64,000 nucleotides of DNA from Pycnococcus provasolii (GCA_938743325.2 OW568865.1:806001-870000); one strand, 5' to 3'; shown: positions 27,874-39,300, numbered from the stretch's first letter. Made by a program: numbers and translations. Notes: generated by a model from the letters alone, not told the origin.

Positions 27874-30619
27874 ATGTCGCTCTTCTCGGCGTCTCGTCGT
27901 GATACTTCGCACAGTTCGTTTTCGCACTTGGATGCAGCGTCTATCTCAGCAGCATCTCAGGTGTACATACGCAGCTTCTCCGAACTGTCCAACTCCGACG
28001 TGCCTCTTGTTGGTGGGAAAAATGCATCACTCGGGGAAATGTACAACTCTTTAACCCCGTTGGGAATTCGAATCCCGCACGGTTTCGCTGTCACAGCATC
28101 CGCGTACCAGCTACTACTCCAGCAGCCGTTTGAATGTGCACCCCCGCCAAATAAAACGAGAATGCTGGCAAGAGATGCTGAAACGGTCGGGGATGCCATC
28201 AACAACGTCATGAGCCACCTCATCGACGTCGAAGATACCGCGATGCTTGCGGACGTGGGAAAGGCGTGTCGGTGCATCATTGCCAACGCGCCCATCCCCG
28301 AAGAACTCGAGGCTGTCATAGCACTTGCGTCTGCCGAACTGCGTGCAAAGTACGGTGGCACCGCAATCACCGTCGCCGTGCGCTCGTCTGCCACCGCCGA
28401 AGATCTGCCAACAGCCTCGTTCGCTGGACAGCACGACAGCTACCTCAACGTTCACCCAAAGGGCGCCGCGCTTCTCACGGCAATACGAAGCTGCTTTGCC
28501 TCGCTGTACACGGATCGTGCGATACGATGTAAGTCTACCTCTAACCATCCATGGCAGATGAACAACAATCACTAACAACCTAACAACACTACTAAATAAT
28601 ACAGACCGCATAGACCGTGGATTCGAGCACAGCCAAGTGCTCATGTCCGTCGGAGTGATGGGTATGGTGCGATCTGACGTTGCGAGTGCCGGGGTGATGT
28701 TCACGATGGATACCGAGAGTGGCCATGATGGCGTCGTGTTCATCACCGGCTCGTACGGGCTGGGAGAGAATGTCGTGCAGGGTGCCGTCGACCCTGACGA
28801 GTGGCTCGTGCACAAGGAGATGTACAACGCTGGCAAACGCTGTGTCATGAACCGGCACCTCGGCGAGAAGAAGATCACGATGGGATACCGTAAAGATGCG
28901 AGCGGGCTCAACATCAATGCCGTCATGAACAAGCCAACGCCCAAGGAAAAGCGAGGTCACTTCTGCATCACCGACGAGGAGGTGCTCGAGCTTGGAGGCT
29001 TTGCCATTAAGATTGAGCAGCACTACGGACGGCCCATGGACATTGAGTGGGCCAAGGATGGCGTCGATAGCAAGCTGTGGATCGTGCAGGCACGCCCCGA
29101 GACGGTCGCAAGCCAGCAGCTGACGTCGAACGTGCTCGAGGAGTACGTCGTCCAGAAGGAGGATGTCGCGTCGCGTGTGCAGCTCGTCACCGGACGCGCG
29201 GTCGGACACCGCATCGCCATCGGAAGGGCTCGCATCATCACCGAGCTTGACGAGCTTCCACTCTTCCAGTCGGGTGAGGTGCTTGTCGCAGACATGACCA
29301 CGCCCGACTGGGGCGCGGTGATGAAGCGCGCATCAGCCATTGTCACGAACCGAGGTGGGCGCACGTGCCATGCGGCGATCATCAGCCGCGAGCTCGGAAT
29401 TCCCGCGGTCATTGGAACCGACGCGGCGACAACGACAATCAAGACGGGAGATCTCATCACCGTGTGCTGTGCGGAGGGAGATTTGGGGCACGTCTACGCT
29501 GGCGAGGTGCCATATCAGCTCATTAAAACGGATTTGGAACATCTCGCTCGCCCAAAGAAGGTGAGCATCTTTCAAAATGTTGGAAATCCGGACCTTGCGC
29601 TGAAGTTCGCACTGCTACCCTCCGACGGAGTCGGGCTCGCACGCCTCGAGTTTATCATACAGGAGGCAATTGGCGTGCATCCGATGGCACTGCTGCACCC
29701 CGAGCGCATCGCAGACACGAAAGCTCGCGAGGCTGTGCTGGCACGCGCAAGCGGCTTCTCTCATCCTTCCGATTTTTTCGTGGCAAAGCTTGCGGAGGGT
29801 GTCGGAACGATCGCTGGAGCATTCTACCCTCGCCCCGTTGTCGTTCGCCTTAGCGACTTCAAGACGAACGAATACCGCACGCTCCTCGGCGGTGAGCCAT
29901 TCGAGGCTGTGGAGGAGAACCCGATGCTAGGCTTTCGAGGTGCGAGTCGGTACACCCATCCAGAATTTGAGGAGGCATTTGAGCTCGAGATTGCGGCCAT
30001 GAAGCGTGTTCGAGAGACCATGGGATTCGACAACGTCATTCTGATGGTTCCGTTCTGTCGATCGCCTCAGGAGGCGGCAGCAGTTCTCTCGAAGATGGAG
30101 CAGGGTGGATTGAAGCGTGGCGAACGTGGACTCAAGGTTTACTGCATGTGCGAGCTGCCCGTAAACGTGCTGATGATCGACGAGTTCAGCCAGTACTTCG
30201 ATGGATTCTCGATCGGGTCGAATGACCTTACCCAACTCACCTTGGGCGTCGACCGAGACAGCGAGAAGCTGCAGTCGGCATTCGATGAGCGCAGTCCCGC
30301 GGTGCTTCGATTCCTCAAGATGGCCATCGAAGGTGCGAAGCGCAACGGTCGCTACATTGGCATCTGCGGTCAAGCACCGAGCGACTTCCCCGAGATTGCG
30401 GAATTCCTTTCGAAACAAGGTATCGATTCCATGAGTTTGAACCCTGATTCCGTCGTCAGTACGAACCGCAAACTTGCAGCCCTTGAGGAGAAATCGGCCA
30501 CCGACCTGGGTTTGTGCGAAAATGGTGGTGGTGGTGGTGGTGGTGGTGGTGGTGGCACGGAAAAGAAGAGGGAGCAGCCGAAGCACTTCCTCTCGAATGT
30601 GTTTCCCGGAGCCGCTTGA
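27874..30619 (+). CDS. ppsA: phosphoenolpyruvate synthase, two exons (27874-28528, 28605-30619)
   Basis: Converts pyruvate, ATP and water to PEP, AMP and phosphate (gluconeogenic direction). The spliced protein is ~889 residues. The N-terminal ATP-grasp part shows VGGKNASLGEMY, VAVRSSATAEDLPTASFAGQ and the GSYGLGENVVQGAVDPDEW segment. The swivelling phosphohistidine domain has GGRTCHAAIISRELGIPAV (catalytic His near residue 474). The C-terminal PEP-binding barrel has GSNDLTQLTLGVDRD, GICGQAPSD and GIDSMSLNPDSV, which fits PEP synthase rather than PPDK. An in-frame ATG at 27760 would add 38 residues with a hydrophobic, possibly organelle-targeting character. A run of 11 Gly (GGT repeat) near the C-terminus is unusual. 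The nearby gypsy LTR leaves a short promoter. Confidence 0.94.
28529..28604 (+). other. spliceosomal intron in PEP synthase gene (76 nt)
   Basis: GTAAGT donor after GCGATACGAT, acceptor ACAG before ACCGC, and CTAAC branch-like boxes about 25-30 nt upstream of the acceptor. Splicing restores RAIRYRIDRGF across the junction in phase; unspliced, the frame meets a stop at 28575. Confidence 0.93.
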
Positions 30620-30883
30620 CGACTTGATTGGGTTTGAGTACAATGTGTCTGTGGAGGAGAAATCTGTGGAGGAGAAATAAAAAGTGGTCCATCCCTGTTG
30701 CGCAGTCAACAACAGCCTTTTCAGTTTTGATTTTTTGTGAGCTGTTGATTTTGATTGGAATCGTCGTGCGTTGTAGCATTCGTTGTAGTAAGTGTAGTTG
30801 TAGCAGCAGTAAGTGCGTACTTGCTTGAAAAGAGAGAATTTACTTACTGTTACTTTTTTTTCTTTTCTCAACTCAATGAAGAA

Positions 30884-33544
30884 TTAAGAGCCGTGCCAAG
30901 GTCGATAGTGAAGGACCATTTGACCCTCTTGCTTCTCTTTGAGCCAAAATTCCTTGTGTATTGTGCAGAGTGCCATATCGCGTGGCAGAACAACGTCGCC
31001 GCACACAATCTCCACCACTGGCGCAGGTGATCCATCGGACGGGTAATTCTTCATGACGTATGAGCAGAGTTTTCTCACCGTGACGATGCGCGGTGCGGTG
31101 AGCGACGAATTGTCTAAAGTACTGAGTGAGGAATCCGGGCTGGGAATCAGCGAGAAAGTCATCTTCCCTGCTCCCTCGCCAGGCGTCGTTACCGTACCAC
31201 CTGTCGTGCCAAGCGGCGCGGCTGTCTTGAGCACGGGGTACGTCGCAACGAGCCATCGCACTGCCTCAGTCCCTTCGCACGCATCGCCGACGATGCACGC
31301 CGAGAACGCATCCGCGTATGCCTCCGCTCGACACTTGTCTGGCAAGAACGGCCATGACCACGGCGGGAGGAGACGTGCGCTCGCAAGTTCGCCGATTCCC
31401 GACACGCGCCACGGGGCACCGCGGCAATCAACACCCATGAGCGGAACCCGCGCGAGAGCAAGGCCCGCAAGCTTGACGTCACACGCCTGATCTCGCCAGC
31501 CACACAGCAGAGCTCGGAGAACGTGCTCGCCAACGTTCATGCGCTGCTCGGCGTCTCCCGCGCGCGGAGTAATCGGGCCTAGCGGTGCACCTGGGGCGAC
31601 ACTGTCGGTATTCGGCAGCTGCGACGCGACGTCGGAAACGTACGCGTCGCGCTGGAACACCGTAGGGTGCGTTAGCGTTATGCGTGGGTAACCGAGCGCG
31701 CAGTCGATCTTGCACCAGCTCGGCGCACCGCACAGCCGCTGCAGCTTACGGCGCGCGTGCTGCAGCAGTGCACGATGCGGGCTCGCGAAAAGCTCTCGTC
31801 TTAATGCGGTGTCCTGCGTAGGGGTCGCTGCAGCCGCCAATGCCGCCTTGGGGAAGGTCTCGGCAGCGTGACGTGCAACCGCACAGTACCAGCGACGGAG
31901 CCATTCCGCGTCCGTTCGTTCGAAGAAGAGCGCGTTCGGTGGACCGAGCTGATTATCTGTGTCGCCATTGCTTGTCGACAATTCCATTTTCGCAGATGTC
32001 TCACTGCCGCTGCGCGATGCTTCTATGGCGAACGCGCCGAGCGTCGACGGCGGAGGTGCCTGCGACGGGTCATCAAGCTCAGCGACGGGGTGTGCCACCA
32101 CGGCTCCCATGCTTGACTTTCCACCTCCGTCGTCGCGGCTGATGGGCGGGAGCTTCGGCAGTGCAGCCTGCGCGTGAACGATGCGCTCGCAGCGGCACAC
32201 GTCCCAAACGCTGAGCTCGCCAGTGGTCGAAATGCCCAATGCATGCACGCCGTCGTCGAGCATCTCCGCTGCACTGAGGGGCGTGATTCCTCTCGTGCGC
32301 GCCGTGGCCACCGCGCACGCGTCGGGCAAGCACGGTGGCAGCGGCATCCTGCTAGACGACGCGGCACATGTGTACTTCGCGGCATCGTCCTTATCATTGA
32401 GCACGCGCAGAGCCGCGCGCGCGTCCAATCGCAGCGTGTATGCGGTATCATCACGCGCAACCCAAAGTCCTTTCTCGCCGTCGCATGCAACGGCAAGCGC
32501 CGAGTGACCTTCCATCCATGCTGCGCGTGGGTCGGACTCGGTCACTCCTGACGTGTGGCGGCTGGACAAACGCACGGCAGTGGCAGATGCCGTGTGGCAG
32601 ACCGCGACAGAGCCATCCGCCGCGGCAGTTGCGAGCACGTCGAGGTTGCTCGCGTCGAATGTGGAAAGCGCGCGCACCGACTTGCCACCGTGGGGCGCAA
32701 GCGCGCAACGCTGCGCCGGCGAGGTGGCGAGCGCTGCGCCGGCGGAATTTCCTCCGCCTGCGCGTCGCGCATCCCAAACGCGCACGCTGCCGTCCGAGGC
32801 ACAACTCGCGAGCTGAAAGCTAGCCCCAGGCCCGCTCACGAGTAAAAGGCTGCGAACGACATCCTCATGTCCGTGCAGCTTGCAAACCTTCTGCCCGGAC
32901 CTCATGTCGCGCACGTACACCGGTCCATCGCTACTTCCTACCGCGCACAGGCTTCCATCCGCGAGGATGTCCAGCGCGTAGACTGACGTCTTCTCCTCAG
33001 ATATGAGGCGAGCTGGCAGTTCGGGAGCGTCGACGTCCCATGCGAGAACGCGTCCGTCGAGTCCCGCGCTGACTAGCACGCTGCTCGCTTCTGCCGGCGC
33101 GGCGACGCACGTGACATAGTCCGTGTGCGCGTTGAGCACGGCTGCCGGCTTCCGTTCTTTGCCTTTCCAGAGCATGACGAGTTTGTCGTGCGACCCCGTG
33201 GCTATGTGTGCTGTGCCAACGGTTGCAACGCACGACACCCAGTCGACGTGTCCCGCGTATACGGCTGTTGATTTGAGAACTGATATTCGAGAACCGTCTC
33301 CACCCGATGCGGAGGACGCGGCGGACCCTTCACTCCACGCACGGCACGTTCCGTCGCGCGAGCACGTGACGAGTCCGACACCCCCATGGCTATGAGCGCG
33401 AATAGGCAGGAGCGCGCATATGGGTGCGGCGTGGCCTTCAATATCGGGTGCACCGCGAGACGACTCTTGAAAGGACGTCCAAGGCAGGCCGTACCGTATG
33501 CACGCGTGACGGTGCACAGCAGGCGGCTTGGACATGGCTGCCAT
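30884..33544 (-). CDS. WDR48: WDR48/UAF1-like WD40 protein
   Basis: In other eukaryotes this protein activates USP1-family deubiquitinases. It has 886 residues from ATG 33544. An N-terminal propeller (about residues 30-330) shows repeats such as HTDYVTCVAA, GLDGRVLAWDVD, LHGHEDVVRSLL and CASDGSVRVWDARR. A divergent middle follows. The C-terminal ~110 residues match the WDR48-specific domain (DUF3337, ubiquitin-like): TVRKLCSYVMKNY, then VVEIVCGDVVLPRDM, and the tail WLKEKQEGQMVLHYRPW. The combination of propeller and this tail is specific for WDR48. MAAMSKPP is chosen as the start; an upstream frame of 20 codons looks like leader. The first Met lies 90 bp from a TTAGGG-type array. Confidence 0.9.
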   Translation of the reverse strand: MAAMSKPPAVHRHACIRYGLPWTSFQESSRGAPDIEGHAAPICALLPIRAHSHGGVGLVTCSRDGTCRAWSEGSAASSASGGDGSRISVLKSTAVYAGHVDWVSCVATVGTAHIATGSHDKLVMLWKGKERKPAAVLNAHTDYVTCVAAPAEASSVLVSAGLDGRVLAWDVDAPELPARLISEEKTSVYALDILADGSLCAVGSSDGPVYVRDMRSGQKVCKLHGHEDVVRSLLLVSGPGASFQLASCASDGSVRVWDARRAGGGNSAGAALATSPAQRCALAPHGGKSVRALSTFDASNLDVLATAAADGSVAVCHTASATAVRLSSRHTSGVTESDPRAAWMEGHSALAVACDGEKGLWVARDDTAYTLRLDARAALRVLNDKDDAAKYTCAASSSRMPLPPCLPDACAVATARTRGITPLSAAEMLDDGVHALGISTTGELSVWDVCRCERIVHAQAALPKLPPISRDDGGGKSSMGAVVAHPVAELDDPSQAPPPSTLGAFAIEASRSGSETSAKMELSTSNGDTDNQLGPPNALFFERTDAEWLRRWYCAVARHAAETFPKAALAAAATPTQDTALRRELFASPHRALLQHARRKLQRLCGAPSWCKIDCALGYPRITLTHPTVFQRDAYVSDVASQLPNTDSVAPGAPLGPITPRAGDAEQRMNVGEHVLRALLCGWRDQACDVKLAGLALARVPLMGVDCRGAPWRVSGIGELASARLLPPWSWPFLPDKCRAEAYADAFSACIVGDACEGTEAVRWLVATYPVLKTAAPLGTTGGTVTTPGEGAGKMTFSLIPSPDSSLSTLDNSSLTAPRIVTVRKLCSYVMKNYPSDGSPAPVVEIVCGDVVLPRDMALCTIHKEFWLKEKQEGQMVLHYRPWHGS

Positions 33545-33633
33545 GGATGGGATGAAAAGCGATGAAAAGCGCAGGGGAAGGGGGTGAGAAGGGGACGAGG
33601 ACAACAGAACAGGAACAGAGAGACCACAGGGAT

Positions 33634-33684
33634 GGGTTAGGGTTTTAAAGGAGACACCGGGAATCTAGGGTTAGCTAGGGTTAG
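33634..33684. promoter_or_regulatory. TTAGGG-type boxes upstream of WDR48
   Basis: GGGTTAGGGTTTT at 33634-33646 and CTAGGGTTAGCTAGGGTTAG at 33665-33684, 90-140 bp upstream of the WDR48 ATG. They resemble plant telo-boxes (AAACCCTAA). Confidence 0.5.
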
Positions 33685-33706
33685 ACTCCCCTAAAAAGGT
33701 TCGAAC

Positions 33707-34594
33707 TTACACGTTCGCGGCGCCGAAGTTGATGAGCTGCATGTAAACACCCTCGCTGATCACGGGAATGTCCGCGTACTTCCCCAACACGCAAGCAAGC
33801 ATGCAATATGCAATCGTGCCGAAAACGACAACGCCGAAGACGTTCATTATGCAGTTGAACAGGAAGGTGATGCGCAGCTCGTACGGCATGTACTGCTTGA
33901 TGATGACGCCGAGCATGCTCACGATATCCAAGAGAATACTTTGCATCGTGTGGTAGCGCACGAAGTGCGGCACCTTGAAGTTTCGCACGACGCCAATGAA
34001 GAGCGCGAAGAAGATGATGAGAGGCGTGAAGCCGTTGCTCTGGTAGAGAATAGAGAGCGGGAACACGACGTCGAAGAACATGTCCAAACTTCGGTACTGG
34101 TCGAGAAGGTAGTACACGAAGTCGAGGCTGTCCATGGCAGGAACGAGGTACGTCAGGAACGCCGCGATGCGCCAGTACCACGTCACACGCTCGACGGGCT
34201 GGATCTTGCCAAGCTTCTGCTTCTGGTTGTCCAAAGGCACGTATGCGTCGTTGCGCGGGTCGTTCATGCGGTCAACGAAGAAGCTGTCGTCGTCCATCGG
34301 CACCCTTCCCCCCTCGTCTGCCGCCCCTGCTCCCGCCGCTCCCGCCGCCGCGTGCGTCACCGTGCTGTCCATCCTTTTTGCTGCGAACCCTGCTTTGCTG
34401 ACGACGCGACGCACAGCGGCGGCGCGTGCGCCGACGAGCGCCGCAGCGCGCAGTACGGCTGCATCTTCCCGAGCCCCTTGCCCGCTCAAGGTTGCATTGT
34501 GAGGCACCCCGGATGACGACGCGCAACGCACACTAGGGCCCCCGGGGTGTGTAGATGAAAGATTAAAAGAAACACAACAAGGACGCGAAGCCAT
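33707..34594 (-). CDS. TIC20: TIC20-like chloroplast inner-envelope import protein
   Basis: Part of the protein-conducting complex of the plastid inner envelope. It has 295 residues from MASRPCCVSF. An N-terminal Ser/Ala/Arg-rich stretch of ~90 residues without acids looks like a transit peptide, and a soluble linker follows. The Tic20 four-helix membrane domain then starts with RIAAFLTYLVPAMDSLDFVYYL. Family markers are the VPAMDSLD segment at the first helix and PHFVRYHTMQSILLDIV in the third, followed by a final helix (FGVVVFGTIAYCMLA). An in-frame ATG at 34642 would lengthen the leader by 16 residues. It is divergent from the glycosyltransferase at 34924, sharing about 330 bp. Confidence 0.9.
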   Translation of the reverse strand: MASRPCCVSFNLSSTHPGGPSVRCASSSGVPHNATLSGQGAREDAAVLRAAALVGARAAAVRRVVSKAGFAAKRMDSTVTHAAAGAAGAGAADEGGRVPMDDDSFFVDRMNDPRNDAYVPLDNQKQKLGKIQPVERVTWYWRIAAFLTYLVPAMDSLDFVYYLLDQYRSLDMFFDVVFPLSILYQSNGFTPLIIFFALFIGVVRNFKVPHFVRYHTMQSILLDIVSMLGVIIKQYMPYELRITFLFNCIMNVFGVVVFGTIAYCMLACVLGKYADIPVISEGVYMQLINFGAANV

Positions 34595-34782
34595 ACGAGG
34601 CACTACAGACGTGGAGAACCCGAGAGGACGAGGGACGGACATGGCACTAGTTCGTAACGGGAAAACGAAAAGTGTGTATCTTTCGGCGGCGTAGGGTATG
34701 TCTTATCCTGAAGGAGAGCCCAAGGGGGGTCCCGCCCCGGTAAGAAAGAAAAGGGAACCCGTCCACCTTGGGGCAGTATCAG

Positions 34783-34869
34783 GGGATCCCTCGCAGAACC
34801 TGTTTGAATGCCAGTTTCTTCAAATTCTAGTTCGGGGTTTGAAGTTCGGGGTTTGAAGTTCGGGGTTTG
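34783..34869 (+). promoter_or_regulatory. GGGATCCC palindrome and three TTCGGGGTTTGAAG direct repeats
   Basis: GGGATCCC at 34783-34790, then three head-to-tail copies of a 14-bp G-rich unit (about 34831-34869), ending ~55 bp before the glycosyltransferase ATG. Both motifs recur upstream of other genes in the window. Confidence 0.5.
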
Positions 34870-34923
34870 CCATTTTCTGGGACTTGGTTTTGGGATTTTC
34901 CGCCGACTGGTACAGTACGTGTC

Positions 34924-36294
34924 ATGTCCATGTCGTCTTTGAGCATGTCCACGATGGTGCGCAAAAGGCTTCTCGTTCCTAATCATATTAGGCTCACTCC
35001 GTCTAGGTCTCCGTCTCGTCGGTCTATTTTGGTCTTCTTTCTCTTAGTGCTTTTGGTGTACTCGTTAGTTGCACTGTTATTCTACCGAAACTTTGCTTTC
35101 GTGTCCGCACGACATTCCAATCAGCATACCTGGCAGCATACCTGGAAGAGACGCATCATCCCTGGGGCTGTGCACAGACATTATTTTAGCTTGCACCCGC
35201 CATGGTGGTGGTCACTCCACAGCTCACAGACTCTCAGAGAAGAATTGTCGTTCTTCTCGTCGGGAATCCCGCGACTTCTGCACCAAACCTACTCCGCAGC
35301 ACACAGACTCTCGCCGCTCGCGCAAAACCTTATGGGCACGTTCAGAGTCAACCACCCCGCGTGGACCGTCGCATTCTGGGACGACGCCGCCGCCAGGAAG
35401 TTCGTTTACGCTAGATACCCGAGATACGCAGACGTTTACAGCCAACTCAAACGGCCTGTCATGCGCGCAGACATGCTCAGGTACATGCTCATGGACGCGT
35501 ACGGAGGCGTGTACGCCGACGTCGACGTCGAGAGCGTCCAGCCGCTCGAACGCCTGCTCGACGTCGGCGGAATAGCTGGCACTGCAAGCTGCGTCGTCTC
35601 GCCCGAGCCAAGGGCGCACGGCGCAATCCTTGAGGGCCTGCCGCACAGAGCGATGGTGTCGAATGCCGTCTTCGCGAGCAAGCCAGGACACGCGCTATGG
35701 CGTATGGCACTGCAGATGATTCAGCGCGATATTGAGAATGGCGCGCAGGAAAACGACTCAGAGAACGATCCCGTGAGCATTACAGGCCCGCGCCTGCTCT
35801 CGAAGGTGTACCACCAGCTACGCAATCGTCCTAACGTCGACGAGCAGTGCACAATGCTTCCTGTGGAAGTACTCAATCCTGCGGCTGATGCAGGCGCGAT
35901 CGGGGACAACATCAAAAACATCTGCGAGGTATTCTTGCATAACGGCACGCACACAGACAAGTCGTACATGTCGGCGGAAGCATTGGCTGAGCGCAAGCAG
36001 GAGTGCGAGTTGCTGCGCGGACGAGGGTACGTGCAGGCGCCACGCGACAATGTCGCGTCATACACCGCGCACCATTGGGTGCACACATGGATACCAGGAT
36101 ACCAGCCACACAGCTCGGTTGGTGATACCTTCCGCAGCGCCGTTCCGATCGCGCAATATGATATGACTGTGCTTTCAGACACGGACCTACGCAGCCGCAT
36201 GGCAGATGTCGGCGTGAATTTACCGGACGCGCCTCCTCTGCCGAAGTCGAGCGTGCTGACAAATCACACCGCTCTCGAGAACTCGTTTGGGTGA
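34924..36294 (+). CDS. Golgi-type glycosyltransferase with DXD motif (GT32/OCH1-like)
   Basis: A 456-residue type II membrane enzyme. A basic cytosolic tail and one hydrophobic segment (SILVFFLLVLLVYSLVALLF, about residues 34-53) are followed by a lumenal domain. The catalytic signature is IPRLLHQTY at the start, then VNHPAWTVAFWDD, and VMRADMLRYMLMDAYGGVYAD ending in the nucleotide-sugar-binding DVD (about residues 180-203; written in parts: VMRADMLRYML, MDAYGGVYADVDV). This is the Gly_transf_sug (GT32) pattern of OCH1-like mannosyltransferases and related enzymes. The acceptor is unknown. It faces a sulfotransferase-like gene tail to tail with 78 bp between stops, which hints at work on a common sulfated glycan. 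Confidence 0.9.
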   Translation: MSMSSLSMSTMVRKRLLVPNHIRLTPSRSPSRRSILVFFLLVLLVYSLVALLFYRNFAFVSARHSNQHTWQHTWKRRIIPGAVHRHYFSLHPPWWWSLHSSQTLREELSFFSSGIPRLLHQTYSAAHRLSPLAQNLMGTFRVNHPAWTVAFWDDAAARKFVYARYPRYADVYSQLKRPVMRADMLRYMLMDAYGGVYADVDVESVQPLERLLDVGGIAGTASCVVSPEPRAHGAILEGLPHRAMVSNAVFASKPGHALWRMALQMIQRDIENGAQENDSENDPVSITGPRLLSKVYHQLRNRPNVDEQCTMLPVEVLNPAADAGAIGDNIKNICEVFLHNGTHTDKSYMSAEALAERKQECELLRGRGYVQAPRDNVASYTAHHWVHTWIPGYQPHSSVGDTFRSAVPIAQYDMTVLSDTDLRSRMADVGVNLPDAPPLPKSSVLTNHTALENSFG

Positions 36295-36372
36295 TGCACA
36301 AGAATGCACTTCGCTCATTTGTTTTCGGGTTTTGTAACAAATCTGTATTTACAAAGTAAGAACAATCTCCAT

Positions 36373-39300
36373 TCAAGAAACCGTGTTCATCCATCTGCTT
36401 GTCTTGCGATTACCTTTTTTGATCTCATGGTGAGAGGAAGGCGATTGATTCAAGTTGTCACTGTAGCTCCCGAAGAAGTGCCCATCGATCACGTGCACGT
36501 CATCTCCATCACAAGGTGCACCAGGGCATACGCCCACGATCTGCGGTTCGGCGTGCGAACGATCTTGCCATGGTGAGGCACGAGGGGGTACGACGTAAAG
36601 CTGGCACGTAATGAAGCATGGAACGAGGCACTCACCCTGTAGACAGAAGAGGGGGTGATTGCGATACACCGCCGAGAGCTTGGCGAGTTGATGCTCGTCA
36701 GCGAGAGGACCTGACGTCGCCTTGCGACGAATCGCGTACCAAATTCGAACGCTCTGCGGCACGAGTGTCCAGGGTATGCGTTCACCCTGAAGTTTCAAAA
36801 TGCGCATGCGTTCGATCTCTTCGTCGCCTGTGCGGTTGTGCTTTTGTTGGTAGTCAATCTTTGCCGATCGATTCACGGACGTGGCAATTTGCCTGATCAT
36901 CGACAGGACGTCGTTGTCCGGGACGTACATATCCGCGAAGAAGGTGTTGAACCATGCTCCCGAAACCTCCATCCCTTGACCTGCTCCAGCAAGCACAAGA
37001 TCCACAGACTTTGGCAGAGCTGCCTTCTCTCGATCCAAGGGACTCGCCAAGATCTCGCCCCTCAGATTGCGATGAATGCCGTCGAGACGTAGGGCAAAGT
37101 TTCTGCGTCTACTTCCCCACGGAACGCAGTGCACGCAAGCAAGACCGCCTGTCGCACGTCCAGGGATGGTGTTCGTTTGATGCGGTTGCGCCTCTGTGCC
37201 CGTACGAATCGCCTTGTGTAGCTTGCCCAGGCGGTTAGTGAGCGTCAATGCTGGAGGCGGGTAATGAATCGCCGCCCTCGGGGTGCCCTGCGGATGTTGC
37301 TGATGTAGGCTCGCGACCTGCGCCAACAAGCGAGTCTGCCACCGCGCCGTGGCAACTAGCTTCTCGTCGAACGTTGTCCTATTTCGAAGACGCGCCACGA
37401 TCGCCGATGGCTGGCACGTCGATTCCTGGGACGTTCCCAGGAGAGCGCGATAACGCAAAGTTGAGAGCAAGTGCAGTGCTTTCGTTCGGTGCATCTTGTC
37501 TGCACTGACTTTCATCCACGTTCCTGACGGTGTAACAAAAACGAGGTGAGTACCCGGACGATTTGACGTCTTGGTCTCTTTTGTGTTGAGTAGCGTTATT
37601 GCAGCATACACCCAATCCGTGTGGTTCGCAGTGCCAAAGTTCCACGTAGTTCCCTGGTATGTGTCTAGTGTTCCCTTTTTGACGGACCGTGAGGAAATCA
37701 GGAGGATCTTTGACCACTCGTCAATTGCCCGCACTTCCTCAAGCTCTTTGTCGAGTTGATCGTTCTTCTCGCCGTGGCTCAGCAGCATCGGGCGAATATT
37801 CAGGTATAGTTTCGCGTACGCAATGAACGTTCCCCTATTCGAAGCCTTTCCTCCAATTGCTGGCATCGCGTAAGGCAATCCAACGCGATCCGCGAGTAGC
37901 ACCAGGAATGCTTCCACCGCATCTGACGTGCCAACGACGTCGTACGCTTCGAGCAGGTGCATCGGATGATGACGGCTTCCACCACCACCACCACTTCGTC
38001 TGCTTTGATTTGCGCGCAGCTGCCACGCGCACGCGTCTGATTCGGTCACGGCGTGTGCCCGATCCCAGCCTTGCCCGACGAGTTGGCGGCACATGAAGTC
38101 CGTAGGTATAACCCAGCCGCACAGCGAGTACGGATGCTTAGCAAGTGGAATATGGCCCGTTGCCGAGCTGTCAGTCTCTTCATGAGGAACGAAGTATCCA
38201 AAATAGCTCAGAAGAGAGTCACGCGGCGGGCGCAGAATCGTTGACAGCGTAATCGTGCAGCCAGTGTGCTCCTTCGCGTGCCAATGCTTGAGCGTTCTTA
38301 CGAAAGGCAGTAGGTGTTTCTCCGCGTCGCCATATCCGTCGTCCGAGATTGCGGACACGCCACCATACTCCAGCTCAACGAGAATACGCGGGTGACGGCG
38401 AGTGCTCGCGTGAGCCTCGCTTTGGCTCATCAGCTCGTTCACCAGCACGAGCCATGGCATGCTTTGCTGTAAGCTGGAACCGTTCGCGACATTGATGTAG
38501 TAGTACTCGAATGGGGCAGCAGCACTGAGAACTGTGCCTCCACCTGCTTGCAGATCAACAGATGCAGGGAATGCTCGGGCGTCGGCGCCCACGTTTCTCA
38601 TTAGCATCGACCGAACGAGCGTACCCGCCGTTTTAGGAATGTGGTGGAAAAACGCCACAGAGCAGCTCGGCGTCGCGAGACGTTCACGCCACTCGATGTT
38701 CACCGTTCTTAACGTTGATGCGATGCGTGATGCGCGATTCGTCTCTTTTGACAACACTCCGAGCACGTTGATTGGATCGGACGAGCTCACGAGTGCCGCT
38801 GGGGGCAGCGACGTGCGCTTGGTATCGACTGCGATGGTGCTGGTGTACGACAGCAGCTGTCTGAATCTCGATTTGCCTCCCGCGACGTATGCGTGAGTCT
38901 TCCAGTCGATGCGCTGTCTGTTATGCTGTTCCCGTTTAAGTTGTGCTGCCTGCTCGAGCACTTTCACTTCGACGGTGCGTCGTGAGATGTAAAAGCGAAG
39001 TAGATGAGACAGCACGAGCAAAACCACGACAGTAATCAAACGGTCGATGAGGGTGCAGCGGAAGTACCACCTGAGCACCTTGGTGCAGGGAAAGCACCAC
39101 CAGTTGAAGAATTTGGTGAACAAAAGTGATCGGTTCGATCGCCTCGAGCCGCGAGCAAACGAAGCCGCACTCGTCACTTGTGGGGGACTGCCTGGCGGCG
39201 CCGCCGCTGCTGGTGCGTTCCTCCACCACCACCACAGCCTGCCGCCACCGCCGCCGCCGTTCGTGTTCCTACTACTGCCGCTGCTCCTGTCGTCTTGAAG

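Noticed and set aside
33697-33712. tRNA B-box-like GGTTCGAA near 33697
   Set aside because: No matching A box or cloverleaf could be drawn, and it abuts the TIC20 stop codon.
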